Below are positions 30,126 to 43,429 of a DNA stretch of 64,000 bases, piece by piece. Below the pieces are notes generated by a model, which did not search any database, was not told the DNA's origin, and was given only the letters and a program-made list of their open reading frames with translations. Position numbers and translations under genes: made by a program. The first letter of the stretch is position 1; every line of letters begins with the position of its first letter. This stretch comes from Trichoplax sp. H2 (lineage: Eukaryota > Placozoa > Uniplacotomia > Trichoplacea): the NCBI GenBank assembly GCA_003344405.1, contig NOWV01000132.1, positions 148,884-212,883 on the forward strand, read 5' to 3'.

Positions 30126-31793
30126 GATCATTTCATAGACTAAAGATAGGAAAGCTCAATTTTTTCCAAATGGAATTGGACTACAAAAACTGATATGGCC
30201 AAAAAAGTTGCTTTGCTCAGCGGAATAGAATAGAGACTGCAATGACAAACTCGTTCAAGGAAATAATTTCCCACTGTAGACAGTAGATAACAAGGCTATC
30301 GCTAGTTTGATTGCAAAATGTAAAATCATTAATACTCTTTTAGCATCGCTGATCAGAATATGTATTGAAATTCATAAAGTTACTGTGGGAAACAGTTTCA
30401 CCGACAAAAATTGTAAAATGTGATGCCTTGATCATCTATTTATAATTTACTTGAGTAAATGAATGCTCTTGCACATTCCTCAAGTAATCTTACTTATAGG
30501 AGCTTCAAGAATCGTTGAAATCAATGCTGAATTGTTGTTATACCATCAATTTCACGGTATGGCGTGTATTACATATATCACCAATATCTCTTCACGCATA
30601 CCGCAATTTCTTGGGTTTGTGCCAATAGCTGTCGTATCCATGTCTTTAATTTTTAGCAGCAGATAATACCGTACCATGAGAAAAAGCCAATAGCCATAAC
30701 AATTTATTTTACTTGCTATGACAGTTGCGTCCTCCATTCGTCCATCGCTCTAATATAGTTCATGACATGGATTGACTTATTTTTTTCCCCCCAAATTTTC
30801 CTGTATCTACAATATACGCGTATACCCGTATATAATTAATGAAATACTTTATTCAACAGCATCGCATTCAATTCACAAAAATCGAGTTCAATGCAAGTTA
30901 TAGCCATGTTGCAGCATCGACTTGTGCTAAGCTCGCCATTGAGTTGATAATCATGATTTTGCAAATATGAACGCAAAATTTATTGACAAATCTGCAATGC
31001 TTGCCACTACCATGGACTCCTAAAGGTCTTCTTTTAGTAGTCCATGCTACTACCATGAATGACTCAATCTTGCCAATCCTTCCGTTGGCAGTAGTCATGG
31101 ATGGAATGATCGCTATCCATCGTTTGAACGGATTTATTTATTTATTTTATTGACTACTATACTTATACGATGGACTATTGCTATACCGTGCTTGAAAGCC
31201 TTATTCATACACTACTAAATTCCCCGATAAATTTACTAGTTCTTGCCTTATTGTATCCAACAATTGTTATTATAATATTATGACGCAATGATTCCATAAT
31301 TAATTAAGCAATTGCTCTAGTTGGCGTATTGTCATCCATTGGCATCTGTTGCCCTGCAATTTATCCTATCGTACTCTGCAAGTAGGATGTAATTGGTGTT
31401 GGAAGTGATGGATGTGATCAATGGCCACGATGAAAATTGAACGGGATTGATCGACGGTGATGATCATCTTATAATTCGTCTCGATAGTAAAAATAGGTTG
31501 GCTAGTCAAGTAGTGATGATGATTAGAAGTGATTCTTGCTCTCTCTTTCGATCATATATGGTACAGCAGCATTGGATGTAATAGTGCACACAACTTGTCG
31601 ATTCCCAAGCAATCATTTGCTTGCTCTAGCTTTAAACTAGTTTCAATAATGTACTTAGAAAGAAAACTGTATGAGATAGAAATAAACTTGACTGTAATCT
31701 AATCTCCATTTTTTTTTTTTACTTTCAATACATTAATTATTATTAAATCAATGTGAGATTACAACTTAATTATCTTAATTAGGTGGATAAAGG
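30126..31793. other. Intergenic, POFUT2 upstream region
   Basis: No gene recognised. An imperfect hairpin pairs CATGGACTCCTAAA near 31011 with TTTAGTAGTCCATG near 31034. A T-tract and an AT-rich stretch precede POFUT2, whose promoter should lie near 31600-31790. Confidence 0.5.
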
Positions 31794-34589
31794 ATGAAGA
31801 CGAAGATCCGCTCGATTTGTTATTTACCTTTAGTTATGCTATTGATGGTGGCCACTCATGCACAGCATGACGATAACGAGGCTGAACATCAACAGGATAC
31901 TTCTCATGCATTTCTACCTTCCAATACTGATCATATACAAGTTACTTCTTCAACTCATCGTAACCGCTACTTAATTTATGATGTCAACGATAGCGAAGGA
32001 TTTAATCTAAGACGAGATGTTTACATGCGAATAGCCAATTTAATTATTCAACTCAATCAACGCCAACACTATCATTGGACTTTGGTTCTTCCTCCTTGGA
32101 AGAGAATGTATCATTGGCGATCAACTCCATCTCCAAAGCAATTTCCTTTACCATGGAAAACATTCTTCGATATCTCAAGTTTAAATAAATTCATTCCTGT
32201 CATGGAATATCAAGATTATATCAATCAATTTGGTCAAACCATTGATGAAATTATCTATTTACAACCCTATCCTGATCCATTTGAAGGCGGTCAATTTGTC
32301 GATAAAGTTGAAGAAACCAATTGTCAATCTAATCAAAAATATAAATTAATGAATGGAAATTACTATGGCTATTTCTTTGGTCTGAAGGGTATTACTGCTC
32401 GAAAATTGCGCTGTATGTTGGCTCAAGGTATGACTAGTATTATCATTCCAAAATTGCAGCAGAGCAAAGCCAGGTAATGTCCGAATGAATTGAAGGTTAA
32501 AATTATGCTCCTTTTCACTCTCTATAGCAACGATACAACAGCTCCATAAAAGCAAATTGACATACTGTAATAGTATTACTATCTTGCTTTAAAGCAAACT
32601 AGACAACATGGAGTCGTTTTTATGAAATAGTCTTACCAAATTTCTCTGACCTTTGCGTTGTAAAACTTGTTGATTGACTGTTGATGATAGCATCCATTTC
32701 CTGCAATGGCTAGAACCAAGAAACTTTCAATTACAATAATTGCCCCCTATAGTGTGTAGGCAGGGACTTTTAAGACTAATATTAGCCTTAAAAGTCCTTG
32801 GTATAGGCCTGTACCTACAGTATTCTATGACTCTATCTGATTTCGCGTAAATTACAAAGTCTATCCCTTTCTTTATATCAAATTTACAATGCATGTTATA
32901 TTTGCTACATACTCGTATATTGATAGGCAAGGGTTAGGATATTCAGTTTTAGGTATGATCAGCAATTTTTAAGGTAAATCTTTCGTTAACTTAATCATAC
33001 GTTGCAATCCATGAACTTTACTCTTTCCCATTGGAATGTATATTTTCCCTTCACGATTTTATTCTCTATGAGCTACTACACCTTTTTAGGTACGCTTATA
33101 TTACAAAAATAGCACCAATATTCCAATAACACAGTACGAGTTATAAGAATCGCAATGATGGGTTGGATAAGACATGTTACAAATGATGCTTTCTTTTCCA
33201 ATGAAATGACATTGAATCCAGGATTTATACAGTAGTCCCTATAGGCTGCTGTAATTTTTTAGACATATGATCAAAATATAATAATCATCAAGTACTAAAG
33301 AAATAATGACTAGGATAAATTATGTCACTACCGTGACTGATCCAGTCGTAACCTCTTGATATCCATTAATTTACTACAGCGTGTCCATAATTCTAACATA
33401 GCAGATCAATTTATTCAATTTTTGCATTAACAACTTTTACCTGTAAAAGAGGGCAACCTCTTTGTGTCTTCTAAGTTAAAGATTTATAGCGTTTACCCGG
33501 CAAGGCAGAGGAAAATATTTTATGCAAATAGAACTAATATCTGTAAATTTGTTTCTATTTTTTGTATTTTAGGCTAATATTACTTGATCGAGCCGAAAAC
33601 TTGCTACACGAAGCATATGGCCAGGTTGGCTACTGGAATGTAAGTAACTATTCTATTCTGAAGAGATGCATTGGAAAATTGCTAACTTATCAATCATACA
33701 CATTTCACTTCAATTACAGCGCTCTATAAACTTATTGAACTCAAAGTTGTAATAATATTTACGGTTACGTTAGCTTTTTGAAATAGAGTACTAGCAGATA
33801 TACTCGTAAATGCAATAGTTTGAATGCTAATTCAAGATGACCTCAAAATAGCTAAAATGAGAAAATTACTCCTTATTTTTTATAGTCTAGAAGAAGTTTA
33901 GTATTTGCTCAACATTTACGTGATGAAGGTAATCGCTATCGCCAAGAAATTTTGAATTCAACGGATGAACAAGATCATATTGTAAGGCATTCAGACTGGC
34001 GATTGCTGAATGTAAAAAAGAGCAAAAAGAGAGGTGGTAATTATTTGGCCGTTCATTTACGTAGAAGAGATTTCTTGCAAGGCCGCAAAAATGATATTCC
34101 ATCTCTTGAAGAAGCCGTCCTCCAGATTAAGTCAGCTATGAAAAAAACGAATCTTTCCAAGGTTTTCCTCGCTACTGATGCTGAAGAATCAGGTTTGAAT
34201 AGCATTCGAGACCAAATGGAGATTATGCTTTGCTATGTTACTAGTTAGTACAGCATGAGGCCAATGCATTCCAAGTAATGTAGATTGACTAAAGTATTTC
34301 ATTTACACCCACAGAAATTGCTATATTAAAATCGAAGCTTCCTATCAACACCTACCAAGCTACACCTGATAGGATTCAACAATTTGGCGATGGTGGTATC
34401 GCAATTATTGATCAATGGATCTGTGCTCATGCGAAATATTTCATCGGCTCTAAGGAATCAACCTTTTCTTTCCGTATTTATGAAGAGCGAGAACTGATGG
34501 GTTTCAAGTCCAAAATGACTTATAATCAACTCTGTAATCATCATCAATCAAATTGTGAAGGCCCTTCTGAATGGAAAGTAGTCTATTAA
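31794..34589 (+). CDS. POFUT2: GDP-fucose protein O-fucosyltransferase 2
   Basis: ER enzyme (family GT68) that adds O-fucose to Ser/Thr of folded thrombospondin type 1 repeats. Four exons join in phase (31794-32473, 33573-33639, 33886-34192, 34315-34589) to 442 residues, close to the human 429. A signal peptide (basic MKTKIR, then a hydrophobic core to about residue 23) fits an ER-lumen protein. RYLIYDVNDSEGFNLRRD holds the catalytic Glu (about residue 68). HLRRRDF (about 306-312), VFLATDA and STFSFRI are the GDP-fucose-binding motifs, and GGIAIIDQWICAHA is also conserved. Open reading continues past the exon 3 donor at 34193, but the phase and the family alignment place the splice there. It ends EWKVVY. 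AATAAA occurs at 34625 and 34676. All key motifs are present, so the enzyme is probably active. Confidence 0.96.
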
Positions 34590-34624
34590 ATTCAAATCGA
34601 TGAAAGCATAGGACTTTGATTCAA

Positions 34625-34681
34625 AATAAAATTGTAAACTGCACATGTCAAGATTATCCATCTGTGATGAAACAAAATAAA
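34625..34681 (+). terminator. Poly(A) signals of POFUT2
   Basis: Two AATAAA hexamers, 34625-34630 and 34676-34681, lie 36 and 87 bases after the stop codon. Confidence 0.6.
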
Positions 34682-34689
34682 GCGACAAA

Positions 34690-36081
34690 GTATGTCTCAA
34701 GTTTAATGGTGTCATAGCATCTCTTCTAACTTCAAATTTAAAGAAGGGGAATCCATTTGATAATGACAGCAAATCGACCGCAATAAACTCACTTGCTTGC
34801 GAAATAGATGTAATAGAGTTAATTTCCTACGGTGTAATACAGCATTACAGTATTTCTATCGACACAGCATCCACATAGAACGATCGATCAATACAGCCAT
34901 TGCATTTTAGTCATAAACTTTGGTGCTTATTTTATTTCCTTATGCCTTTTTGGGTTTAGCGAGCCTGACCGCGTTTCGAATGCATCCACAACGGTTAATA
35001 CCAGACACGACATTATTAGATAATAATAATATTATAATAACATGAGTAATAATATGAATCATCATAATAATATTATAGATAATAATATTAATAATATTAA
35101 TAATAACATGTTTGATTTCAGAATGATATTACAACTGAACAGATCATAGCAAGTATCCATACAGGATGCGATAGTGCAAAAATTAAAGATATAATGAAAT
35201 TAGAAATGATATAAAAATGGCCATAACGTCATCAGATAATTTTGCATATAGTTTAGTTGAACAATTGTGACTTTAAAAAAGACATCGTGCACGCATTCAA
35301 CATGGCTAGAAAGCGCGGATAAAATAACATCAATATTACAAATGCAAACATTGAATAAAACATGCATTAATGACAGAATCAACTGAATTTACGATATCAG
35401 CCGTTAATAAATACTTTTTGGTAGTCTCTTGGAAGGTTAGTGCAGAATATGGTCTGATGATGATGTTAAGCATGTTATAGGATTGGTTAATGAATTCACT
35501 GCACATAGCATATACTGTACAACAACGATATTAAATCATAATAATAACGTCATCTAATTGACTTTTGCTTTGCAGAATAATTCACTGAGTAATCTTTAGC
35601 GTTAACGATACCATATTCAGTACTAGTATTGTGAATTTGAGAAGATAATTTGTTGTGATTTATCGCAACTTGAGCATACATATAAAGTAGACCAAGAAAA
35701 CAAACAGCAGCATAAAGCTGAAATTGAACGGTATAATTCTATCTCGTTGTAGAATAAAGAGTATAGAAAATGTATTAGAGGTAGGTAAATGTTTTTAGTA
35801 TAAATGAAGAATAATCATAGTAATTTTCTCTTTTTAAAGTAATCGGTTAATATGAAGGTTATGACGGCGAGTGAATAGAAATATTAAAGAAACATGCAAG
35901 CGGTAAAGATACTGTAATTATACAGTAGTTAAGCGTTAGAAAAACATAGCCATGCTGTGCGTATTAAATCTGTGTCAGTCTTAGGAAGAAACAAAATAGT
36001 TAATAGAAAATTTGTCGTCTAATCTAATGCACTACCTATTTGATAAATAGATATAGGCATAGAATCGAATATGAAATATTA
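34690..36081. other. Intergenic between convergent POFUT2 and the DLGAP gene
   Basis: AT-rich. A simple AAT/ATT run lies at about 35018-35110. No gene recognised. Confidence 0.6.
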
Positions 36082-38722
36082 TCATTTATAATTAGACGGG
36101 GATTCAATGATCATAACATCGGGTGCATAAATTTCAATCGAATCGGACATTCTTTTAGGCACTCGTTTTCTGCCCTCCTTTTTCATTTCTTGTAACTGCT
36201 TTCTAAATAATTCCCTAACTCTAGCTTTCTCTTCTGCCTGCGGTGAAGGCTGTGGTGGTTCAGTAGCTTGTTTCTCTACCGCTGATTGTCTAAGCATTAC
36301 TTTTCGCTTACTAGATGAAGAAGTCTTAACAAGAGAAAATTCGACGTGTATTACACCATGAGTTATACATTGTACATATATTGAACGATTAATAAAAATT
36401 GAACTGTATAAAATTGAAAATTCTACTCTCGGGCTAACTTCCCAATTGGAAAAACTCATGGGAAATTGTAAAGCATCATAATCTACTTACTTTGACTACA
36501 TTTTTACAATCATCATTTTCTGCCCAATCATTGTCTTTACAAAGTTGTAAACTCTTAAATGCCTCGGTAACACTATCAACCTAGTAGGAAAATAAAGGAT
36601 TTCATCTCAATATGAATTGAAAAGAAATGATAATGCAACGTATTCAATTAGGTGCAACGGTAATTTAAAAATCTATAATGTATGTTTAGTTCTCTTTTCA
36701 CGTTTATGGTATCAATATGGTGAAAATGACTTTTATTGCGATAGTTCTACAATGTTGCTAATTCATGGGTAAATATCTGCATATTTACAGTAAAAACAAT
36801 ACCATGATTATGTAATGTATGCGTATACAGTATAGCTTTAAGTAAGAAAATTTGCAAAATTATCGGTCTGTCGATGCCACTACTATCGATAGGTAAAATA
36901 TTATTTAACACTTTGCTATCGATTAGTCAACTTGTACCAATGTAAAAAAACACGCGAAAAAATTGCAAGCTAGCATCAATTTCCACTTGTCATGCATTGA
37001 AAAATGCCTAACTAAATCATAATGTATACTGTACACGTCAAAGTGAAAGATGCTATCACAAACACCTACTTGGATTAATACCATATCCCAAAATCCTTGG
37101 AGATCGGATACTTTGGTTTCTCGACCATTTTCTACATCATCCTATAATATATCCGATTCGATTGATTGTATTAATATGGATACTATAGTATTCGTTATAA
37201 ATGACAACATTAGCTCTTTTAATCGACACTATTATAGTGCATAGATATAATAGTCAAATCTTGGTTGTGATTTCTTGCATGAGCAATTTCTACTCTTCTC
37301 CATAACTATCACATTGTCTTTCTTAACATCAGTTGCAATAAAAAAAGCGACATACTCTTGGTGATAGCTAGTTTAAAGCTATGGTCAATTATCACACCTT
37401 TACAATGCTTACGTAAGCTATGCCATTTGCATGAAAGCATGATCTCAAATCTTCACAATGTACTCTATAACAGGTTGTGATAATTTGACGAGTCTAACAT
37501 AACCAAGTACTACTGCCTCCTTCCACTGCTAGTTCTATGTCATACCGTAATATCGTCTACATACAACACTGCTCCATCTTAAGCTAGTATACTATTATTT
37601 TTAGCCATGATAAAAAGCTGCTAGTCACTGTAATATCTAGAAATGATTCATTATACTATTAGGGAAAATACTACAATATCGTCTACATGGATCACCATTA
37701 TCGGTCTATTGAATCTCCAGCTACTACACAAAAACCGCTTTTAGCCATGATAAAATGTTCAAGACTATTCTAATCACTTGAATATCAATTACATTACCGA
37801 GTCTTAAGCTACTACACAAAACTGTTGTTAGCCATGATAAAAGGTTCAACATCATCCTCACCACTTGAATATCAATTATCAAGATGTTGAAATGATCCAT
37901 TTTACACTATTAGCGAGCGAGTATACTATACAGTATCGTTTACATGCATCACTAATGATCGAGTCTCAAGCTACTACACAAAAAGCATTTTTAGCTATGA
38001 TAAAACATTCAAATGTATCACTTGAATATCAAGATGTAGAAATGATTCATTTTTATACTATTAGCGAGCGAGTCTACTGCAATCTCGTCTACTGTACATG
38101 ATGCATGCATCACCATTATGGGTTTATCGAGTCTTGAGCTACTACATCAAAACCGTCTTAAACCATGATAAAAATATTGCAGACTATCCGAATTACTGGA
38201 ATATTAAAATCTAGAAATGATCCATTTTTTGTAGTTTTTCCATGTTATACCATTAGGAAGAAAAACTGCCGTCAAGACTATGGTAATGCTACTTGTATTC
38301 CATATGTAGTAATTTTGATACAATGATTATAAGCGATAATATGAAAGCACTTACACTAGTACCACATAACTTCCTAAACTGTTGAAATTTCTTATTCAAT
38401 AAAAGACCTGATTTGCCGATAGCAGCACGTATTCTTCCCAATGCTGTCCAATAACAACAATAATATGATGATGTTTTATAATTGATGAAACATTTTCATT
38501 CTGCTAGGTATCCATTATGATGAATGCAAACACTAGTATTTCTATCCACTAGTGTCAAAAAATAGTGCTATGGTAAGGAAATGGATAGCAAGTACCATGT
38601 CGTTTTTACCTTCATCGGGGACATTTTCTTCATGAGCGACACCTTCCCAATATTGACAAAGACTTTTGAGTCTTTCTTCTTCCTTACAAACTATATCGAG
38701 GAAATAGTTTCTATCCATTGAT
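36082..38722 (-). CDS. DLGAP: DLGAP/SAPAP family protein, GKAP domain
   Basis: Animal DLGAP proteins are scaffolds linking MAGUK and Shank proteins; a relative (DLGAP5/HURP) binds spindle microtubules. Five exons close in phase: 38610-38722, 38355-38443, 37070-37141, 36491-36580 and 36082-36324. They give about 200 residues spanning the conserved GKAP domain. Diagnostic stretches in order: DRNYFLDIVCKEEERLKSLC, ALGRIRAAIGKSGLLLNKKF + QQFRKLC, VSDLQGFWDMVLIQ, DSVTEAFKSLQLCKDNDW, a basic Lys/Arg-rich linker and DSIEIYAPDV near the end. The protein ends ESPSNYK, so it lacks the (Q)TRL-type terminus that binds Shank PDZ domains in vertebrate DLGAP1-4. The first exon starts at a good acceptor (ATTAAATTAG). 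It contains an ATG two codons in, so either this is a short GKAP-only protein with a 5' UTR intron, or coding exons lie further upstream and were not found. The symbol denotes the family. Confidence 0.88.
37500..38230. repeat. Diverged tandem repeat in a DLGAP intron
   Basis: The box AAGCTACTACACAAAA ... TTAGCCATGATAAAA recurs near 37580, 37722, 37805, 37970 and 38128, with neighbouring boxes TTGAATATCAAGATGT and CTATTAGCGAGCGAGT. Spacing is irregular, about 83-166 bp. The array fills most of the 37142-38354 intron. Confidence 0.75.
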
Positions 38723-40254
38723 CTAATTTAATAGGTTGAAACAAAACACATTGCAAGTCAATTTAGGCATTTTCTATTGATGATGGTTGTTAGGCATAGG
38801 ATAGGTTAACGAATAAATTTTGAACCTTTTACAATATGAACAAAAAAAGTCAACCAAGCAATAACTCTTTTAAGCGTTAATCCTAAAGGGTAAAATCAAC
38901 TAGAGGCTATAATCGTTTTTATTTCGTTGACATTGGATTTTTTCACTTGGACAATGGTATCGAGTTGTCAATAGCAGCTGGTTTTAAATGATAGCTTATG
39001 CGTCAAGGTAGAGATGCTTTCTGTATGCCTCATGAATGGCACTAATTTCATCAAAAAGCTCATCTAACCAAGCTATTATTGTCATTAAAGCAGTAGGATA
39101 GGAAATTACCACTCCTACGACGCATATTTTATTTTAGCAATTAATCGTTTAGCATGGATGTTATAATTAAGTTATAAAATCACTGCTTGACAATGTAATA
39201 ACAAGATTTTAACTAAATCACTGTTATCATCCTTCTCGTCTTGGCAATGATTCGTCTATTTTCAATCAATATCGCCTACTTTGACAGATGTAATTGACTG
39301 CCCATAGGGAAAGGCCAAGACTAATTTTGTTGATCAATGTAGCAGGCCTTGACGATGACCAATAGTTGCAATTGCACTTTTGGGGGGTTTTGATTATTGG
39401 AAAAAAATCAGCACCACTACAATGGTGTCTTGACAAGCAATAAGGCTAATCAAAACTAAACAACAACCACTGCAAGATCTCCTTCTTTTTCAATCTACTT
39501 CCATGTTGTAAACTGGTGTCAAGAGAGAAGCATTGATCATACTATCTTGTCTTATCATTATGCTGGATCAGTAGCTCAACCAAATTGCCTAAAGGAAAGG
39601 TAGCAAATGTGTAAACAACGAGGATAGACCGTATGCTGCAACATATGTTTATTGACATCAATGATGAAATTTGGCTTTTTCTGAATAATGATTATCATGG
39701 ACATTCTTCTCTTGATGACAGTGTATCTATTTTACTGTCTATTTATATGTACGTTTACCCTTGATGATATCCCTCGATCAATGGACGGGGATAGAAAGTG
39801 AAATCGAGTCCGTTCACTAGTCATGTCGATCCCCTAGATGTACTATGATAAAAGTGGTCTAATTCTTCTTTTCCAAGATGGGCATGCATGGTTGTACCTT
39901 TCACTATGATTATTGTCCATAGAACTTTATTCTATAATTGGGTGGCAATACTTGTTTTCCTCTCCAGCTGACTATTGAAATGAAGCAACTACGGCCAATC
40001 ATAAGCCTCAATGTTGATTGTTTATTTGCATACAATTTTCTCTTGATGCTATGACATAAAATTATCCCTGATGGCAATCAAGATAACTTGATTAATAGTT
40101 ATTGTTGTATGCTAGCAAGGGGTTATAATGTAGAATTTTTTCAATCGATTGTAGTCCATTTCTAGCAGTCAAGAAAGCAAAGCTTCATAACCCTATCAAC
40201 ATGTCTTTTTACCTGATCTGACTGCCAGCAAGAAATAGCAGAGTAGAGGTAGAG
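38723..40254. other. Non-genic stretch upstream of the DLGAP exons
   Basis: No exon of any recognised family. It could be a long 5' intron or the promoter region of the DLGAP gene. No clear repeat structure in most of it. Confidence 0.45.
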
Positions 40255-40640
40255 TTAAACTGATCCCGAAACACATGAACAAGGACATGTCAAAACATCC
40301 AGTTTGCTTATGCAATGAGGATTGTATTTCTTGCATTCGATGCTCCTAGTGGATGGAGTTAAGTTGATCGCAAAGGATGCAATAGCATAACATGAATACA
40401 GACGAGTCAAAATACCGATTTTGCTTATGCAATAAGTATTTGTATTTCTTGCAATCGATGCTTATAGCGGAGTTAAGCTGATGGCAAAGGATACAATACG
40501 AGTAGAATAAAATGAATCAAGACGTGACAAAATACCCCTTTTCCTGATGCTATGAGAATAGCATTTCTTGCATTTGATGCTTATGGAGAATAAGCTGAAT
40601 GATAGATACTACACGGTTATTCTAATGAAGAAGAAAATAC
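40255..40640. repeat. About 115-120-bp degenerate tandem repeat
   Basis: Three to four diverged copies, with ATGAATCAAGAC-like markers near 40278, 40392 and 40511 and a shared GTATTTCTTGCATTCGATGC box. Confidence 0.75.
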
Positions 40641-41029
40641 CATTATTTTATGCTATAGTAGCAGTGGAAAGAACATGAATCAACGGCCATTTTAATCGAA
40701 CCTTTGGTCTCACCGGGTAGAAATAAAGTACGGTAGATGGAATAGATCGCAACGCCTCGAAGAGGGCTTTGCTTAAGCATCTTGCCCATGATGTTCTTCC
40801 AGAGTACGCTGACTCATAGACAAGTGCTAGGGAAAGCCAGGTTGTACCGGCAAGAAATACCTCCTACTGCATATGTCCATCGACAGCAGTAGTCTACCCA
40901 TTTAGAATTAGAATGGATACAAGATAGACGAGAATAAAATAGAACTTTGCCATAGTTCAAGACCCTGCTTGGGATGGTCTTATGAGATCGTAAAGTGCTA
41001 GAAATGTATTGATACAATTCCAAGGAGAG

Positions 41030-41710
41030 GGATGATTATCATTCAATCTGTCTAGAAATGGAGGCCTCTGGAATCAAGTCCCCACTAAAACATAAAATTC
41101 TCCTTTTTGGGTTCTTTTAACTCATGTCGATTATACTTGCAAACAACTGGCAAGGATAAAATCCAATTGAAATAGGAACGTAGTGGGACCATGGCAAGGA
41201 TAGCTTATCATCATTTAATCTCTGCAGGAATGGAGGGCAGAGTAAACCACTTGCAAAATCATGGTCGATCAATTCTTACGTAACGTTAGAAGTAAGCAGT
41301 CAAGGATAAATTTCATTGCAAAATGAATGCATTGAGACTATTCCAAGAATAATCTATCATCATCATTCCATCTCTGTAGGAAGAGAGGGCAAATTAAACC
41401 ACTTGAAAAGCCATGATAGATTCATTCTTACGTAGGCTTAGGGGTTAAGCAGTCCAAACTAAACTGCAAAACCAATGCATCGAGACCATTTCAAGAATAG
41501 TCTATCATCATCATCATCATTCCATCTCTGTAGGAAGAGAAGGCAAAGCAAACCACTTGAAAAGTCATAGTAGATTAATTCTTACGTAGGCTTAGGGGTT
41601 AAGCAGTCCAAACTAAACTGCAAAATCAATGCATCGAGACTATTGCAAGGATAGGCAGAATACTCCATCTTCATCATCATTTGATCTCTCGAAGAAGAGA
41701 GGGCAATCAA
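41030..41710. repeat. About 150-160-bp tandem repeat
   Basis: Five copies, marked by ATCTCTGTAGGAAGAGAGGG near 41050 (diverged), 41219, 41370, 41525 and 41685, each preceded by a short ATCATCATC run. The boxes AATTCTTACGTAGGCTTAGG and GTTAAGCAGTCCAAACTAAA are shared between copies. Confidence 0.85.
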
Positions 41711-42109
41711 ATCAAGTTAATAAAATCAAACAAATCCTCCTTTCTCAATGCTTTGAACTCATGTGGATTACGCGTTTACAAACAACTTGCCAAGTTATGT
41801 CTAGCATGGATAGTCGGTGGGTTCAATAACATCATCCAGTGGATTAATTCATTCATTCATGATAATTAGTTGTTAGTTTAGAGGTCAATCAATCTATGGA
41901 TAATTGGCCATGACTTTATTTTGATTCTGGTATCGGGTTGTGTGATTACGTCTAATTGAGCTCATAGAGTGGGAATTCTCCCATCTTGATCATCTTGGCA
42001 GGGGGACGTTGTCTACTTTTGACGTCGAGAAAATTCGACTTTTCCAATCAATCCTACTAATAAAATACAAACTAACCCGACGACTACCCCTCTTAGTCCT
42101 CAGACTCTT

Positions 42110-42820
42110 TCTAGAAAGGCATGATTTACAGTAGTCTTCATTACCAACATGGCGATGAAAATGAACTTGAGATTGCAATCCAAGTCTAGATTTCATGTTG
42201 TGGCGTTGATAAATACTGCGGACAAATACAAGTTAGCTGGCACAAAGAGCAGGCATTTTCTCAGTGATTTTAGCCTGTATTCACGGCAAAGAGATGGATG
42301 AAAATCAACTTAAGATTGAATCCAAGTTGATTTTCATCTTGTAGTGTCTAATCAATACCAATGGTTCTCCATCTGAGGATTCGCATGGCGATTTTAGCCT
42401 GGATGAAAATAAACTGCAATGGAATCCAAATGCATTTTCATCTTGCAGCGTCTAGTCGGATTCCCCCACCCCTGTTGGAAGCCATAATCCAACGATGGAT
42501 AAATACGACTAGATCATTTACTGCTGTAGAAGAAGTAAGCCATGATGATTGTATAAACTCACTAGCCAGCCTCGATCAACAACTTGATGATGAAGAAAAA
42601 GAGACGGGAGATTCAATTGAAGTCTATTCTCAGCTTTGTAGAAGGGCATGAATTAGCTTGCCTATCCATGCCTTCATGACTGTTATCCTACTCCATTGAT
42701 CGACCAACCACTATAATCGCCATCCTCCTTGATCATCAAACGCGCTCTCTAGCCTCGATTAACGGCATGATGGACCCAAAAAATCAACTCAAGATTCAAT
42801 CCAAGTGCACTTTTAGTAGT
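42110..42820. repeat. Diverged repeat of about 120-130 bp
   Basis: Blocks containing GATGAAAATCAACTTAAGAT and TTTTCATCTTGTAGTGTCTA recur near 42155, 42290, 42400 and, weakly, 42780. Strongly decayed copies. Confidence 0.6.
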
Positions 42821-43429
42821 TTACGTATATTTTGACCATTCATCTGGTTGGTATCCTATAGCTTGCATCGAGAACGTTGTCCATTATTCATTGGTGATGG
42901 ACGATAGTCCACTCATCCTAGCATGGTTTAACTTAGGGTAAATATGGATGGATCGTATCGCAACCGTGGATAAATGGACAGTCTAAGCAAGACTATCCAT
43001 GCAGTACTACTGGATTTGAATGCTGTCAATTGTCATCTAGCCTTGATGCTTTTAAAATATCGTCATGGATGAAAGTGTTGACTAGTAATTTTTGACGTCT
43101 GTTGAATCAAGACAGATTAGTCATGTCGTCGCAACAATCTGCTGACAAATACAACCTTGTGTTATGACTACGTTTGAATGGTTTGCATGCACTATCCGAC
43201 TACAAAATTTGACAAATTTGTCCATTTTCGACATCACGGCAAGATCCAATCCAAGACAGTCTATCCTTGGCATCGTTTCTTGCTTTGAAATATGCCTTGT
43301 CCTCGTCGATAGAATGAATGCAATCTTCTTTCTGTATCCTTTCTATCGCCAACTTGACGATGAGCAAGAAGGACTGGATCGATCATGGCAGCAATGAATC
43401 CACTACAATTGCTATCCGCTGTTTGTTAT

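Noticed and set aside
34193-34248. Open continuation of POFUT2 exon 3 ending in CYVTS
   Set aside because: The continuation lacks family similarity, while splicing at 34192 to 34315 restores the conserved C-terminal domain in phase.
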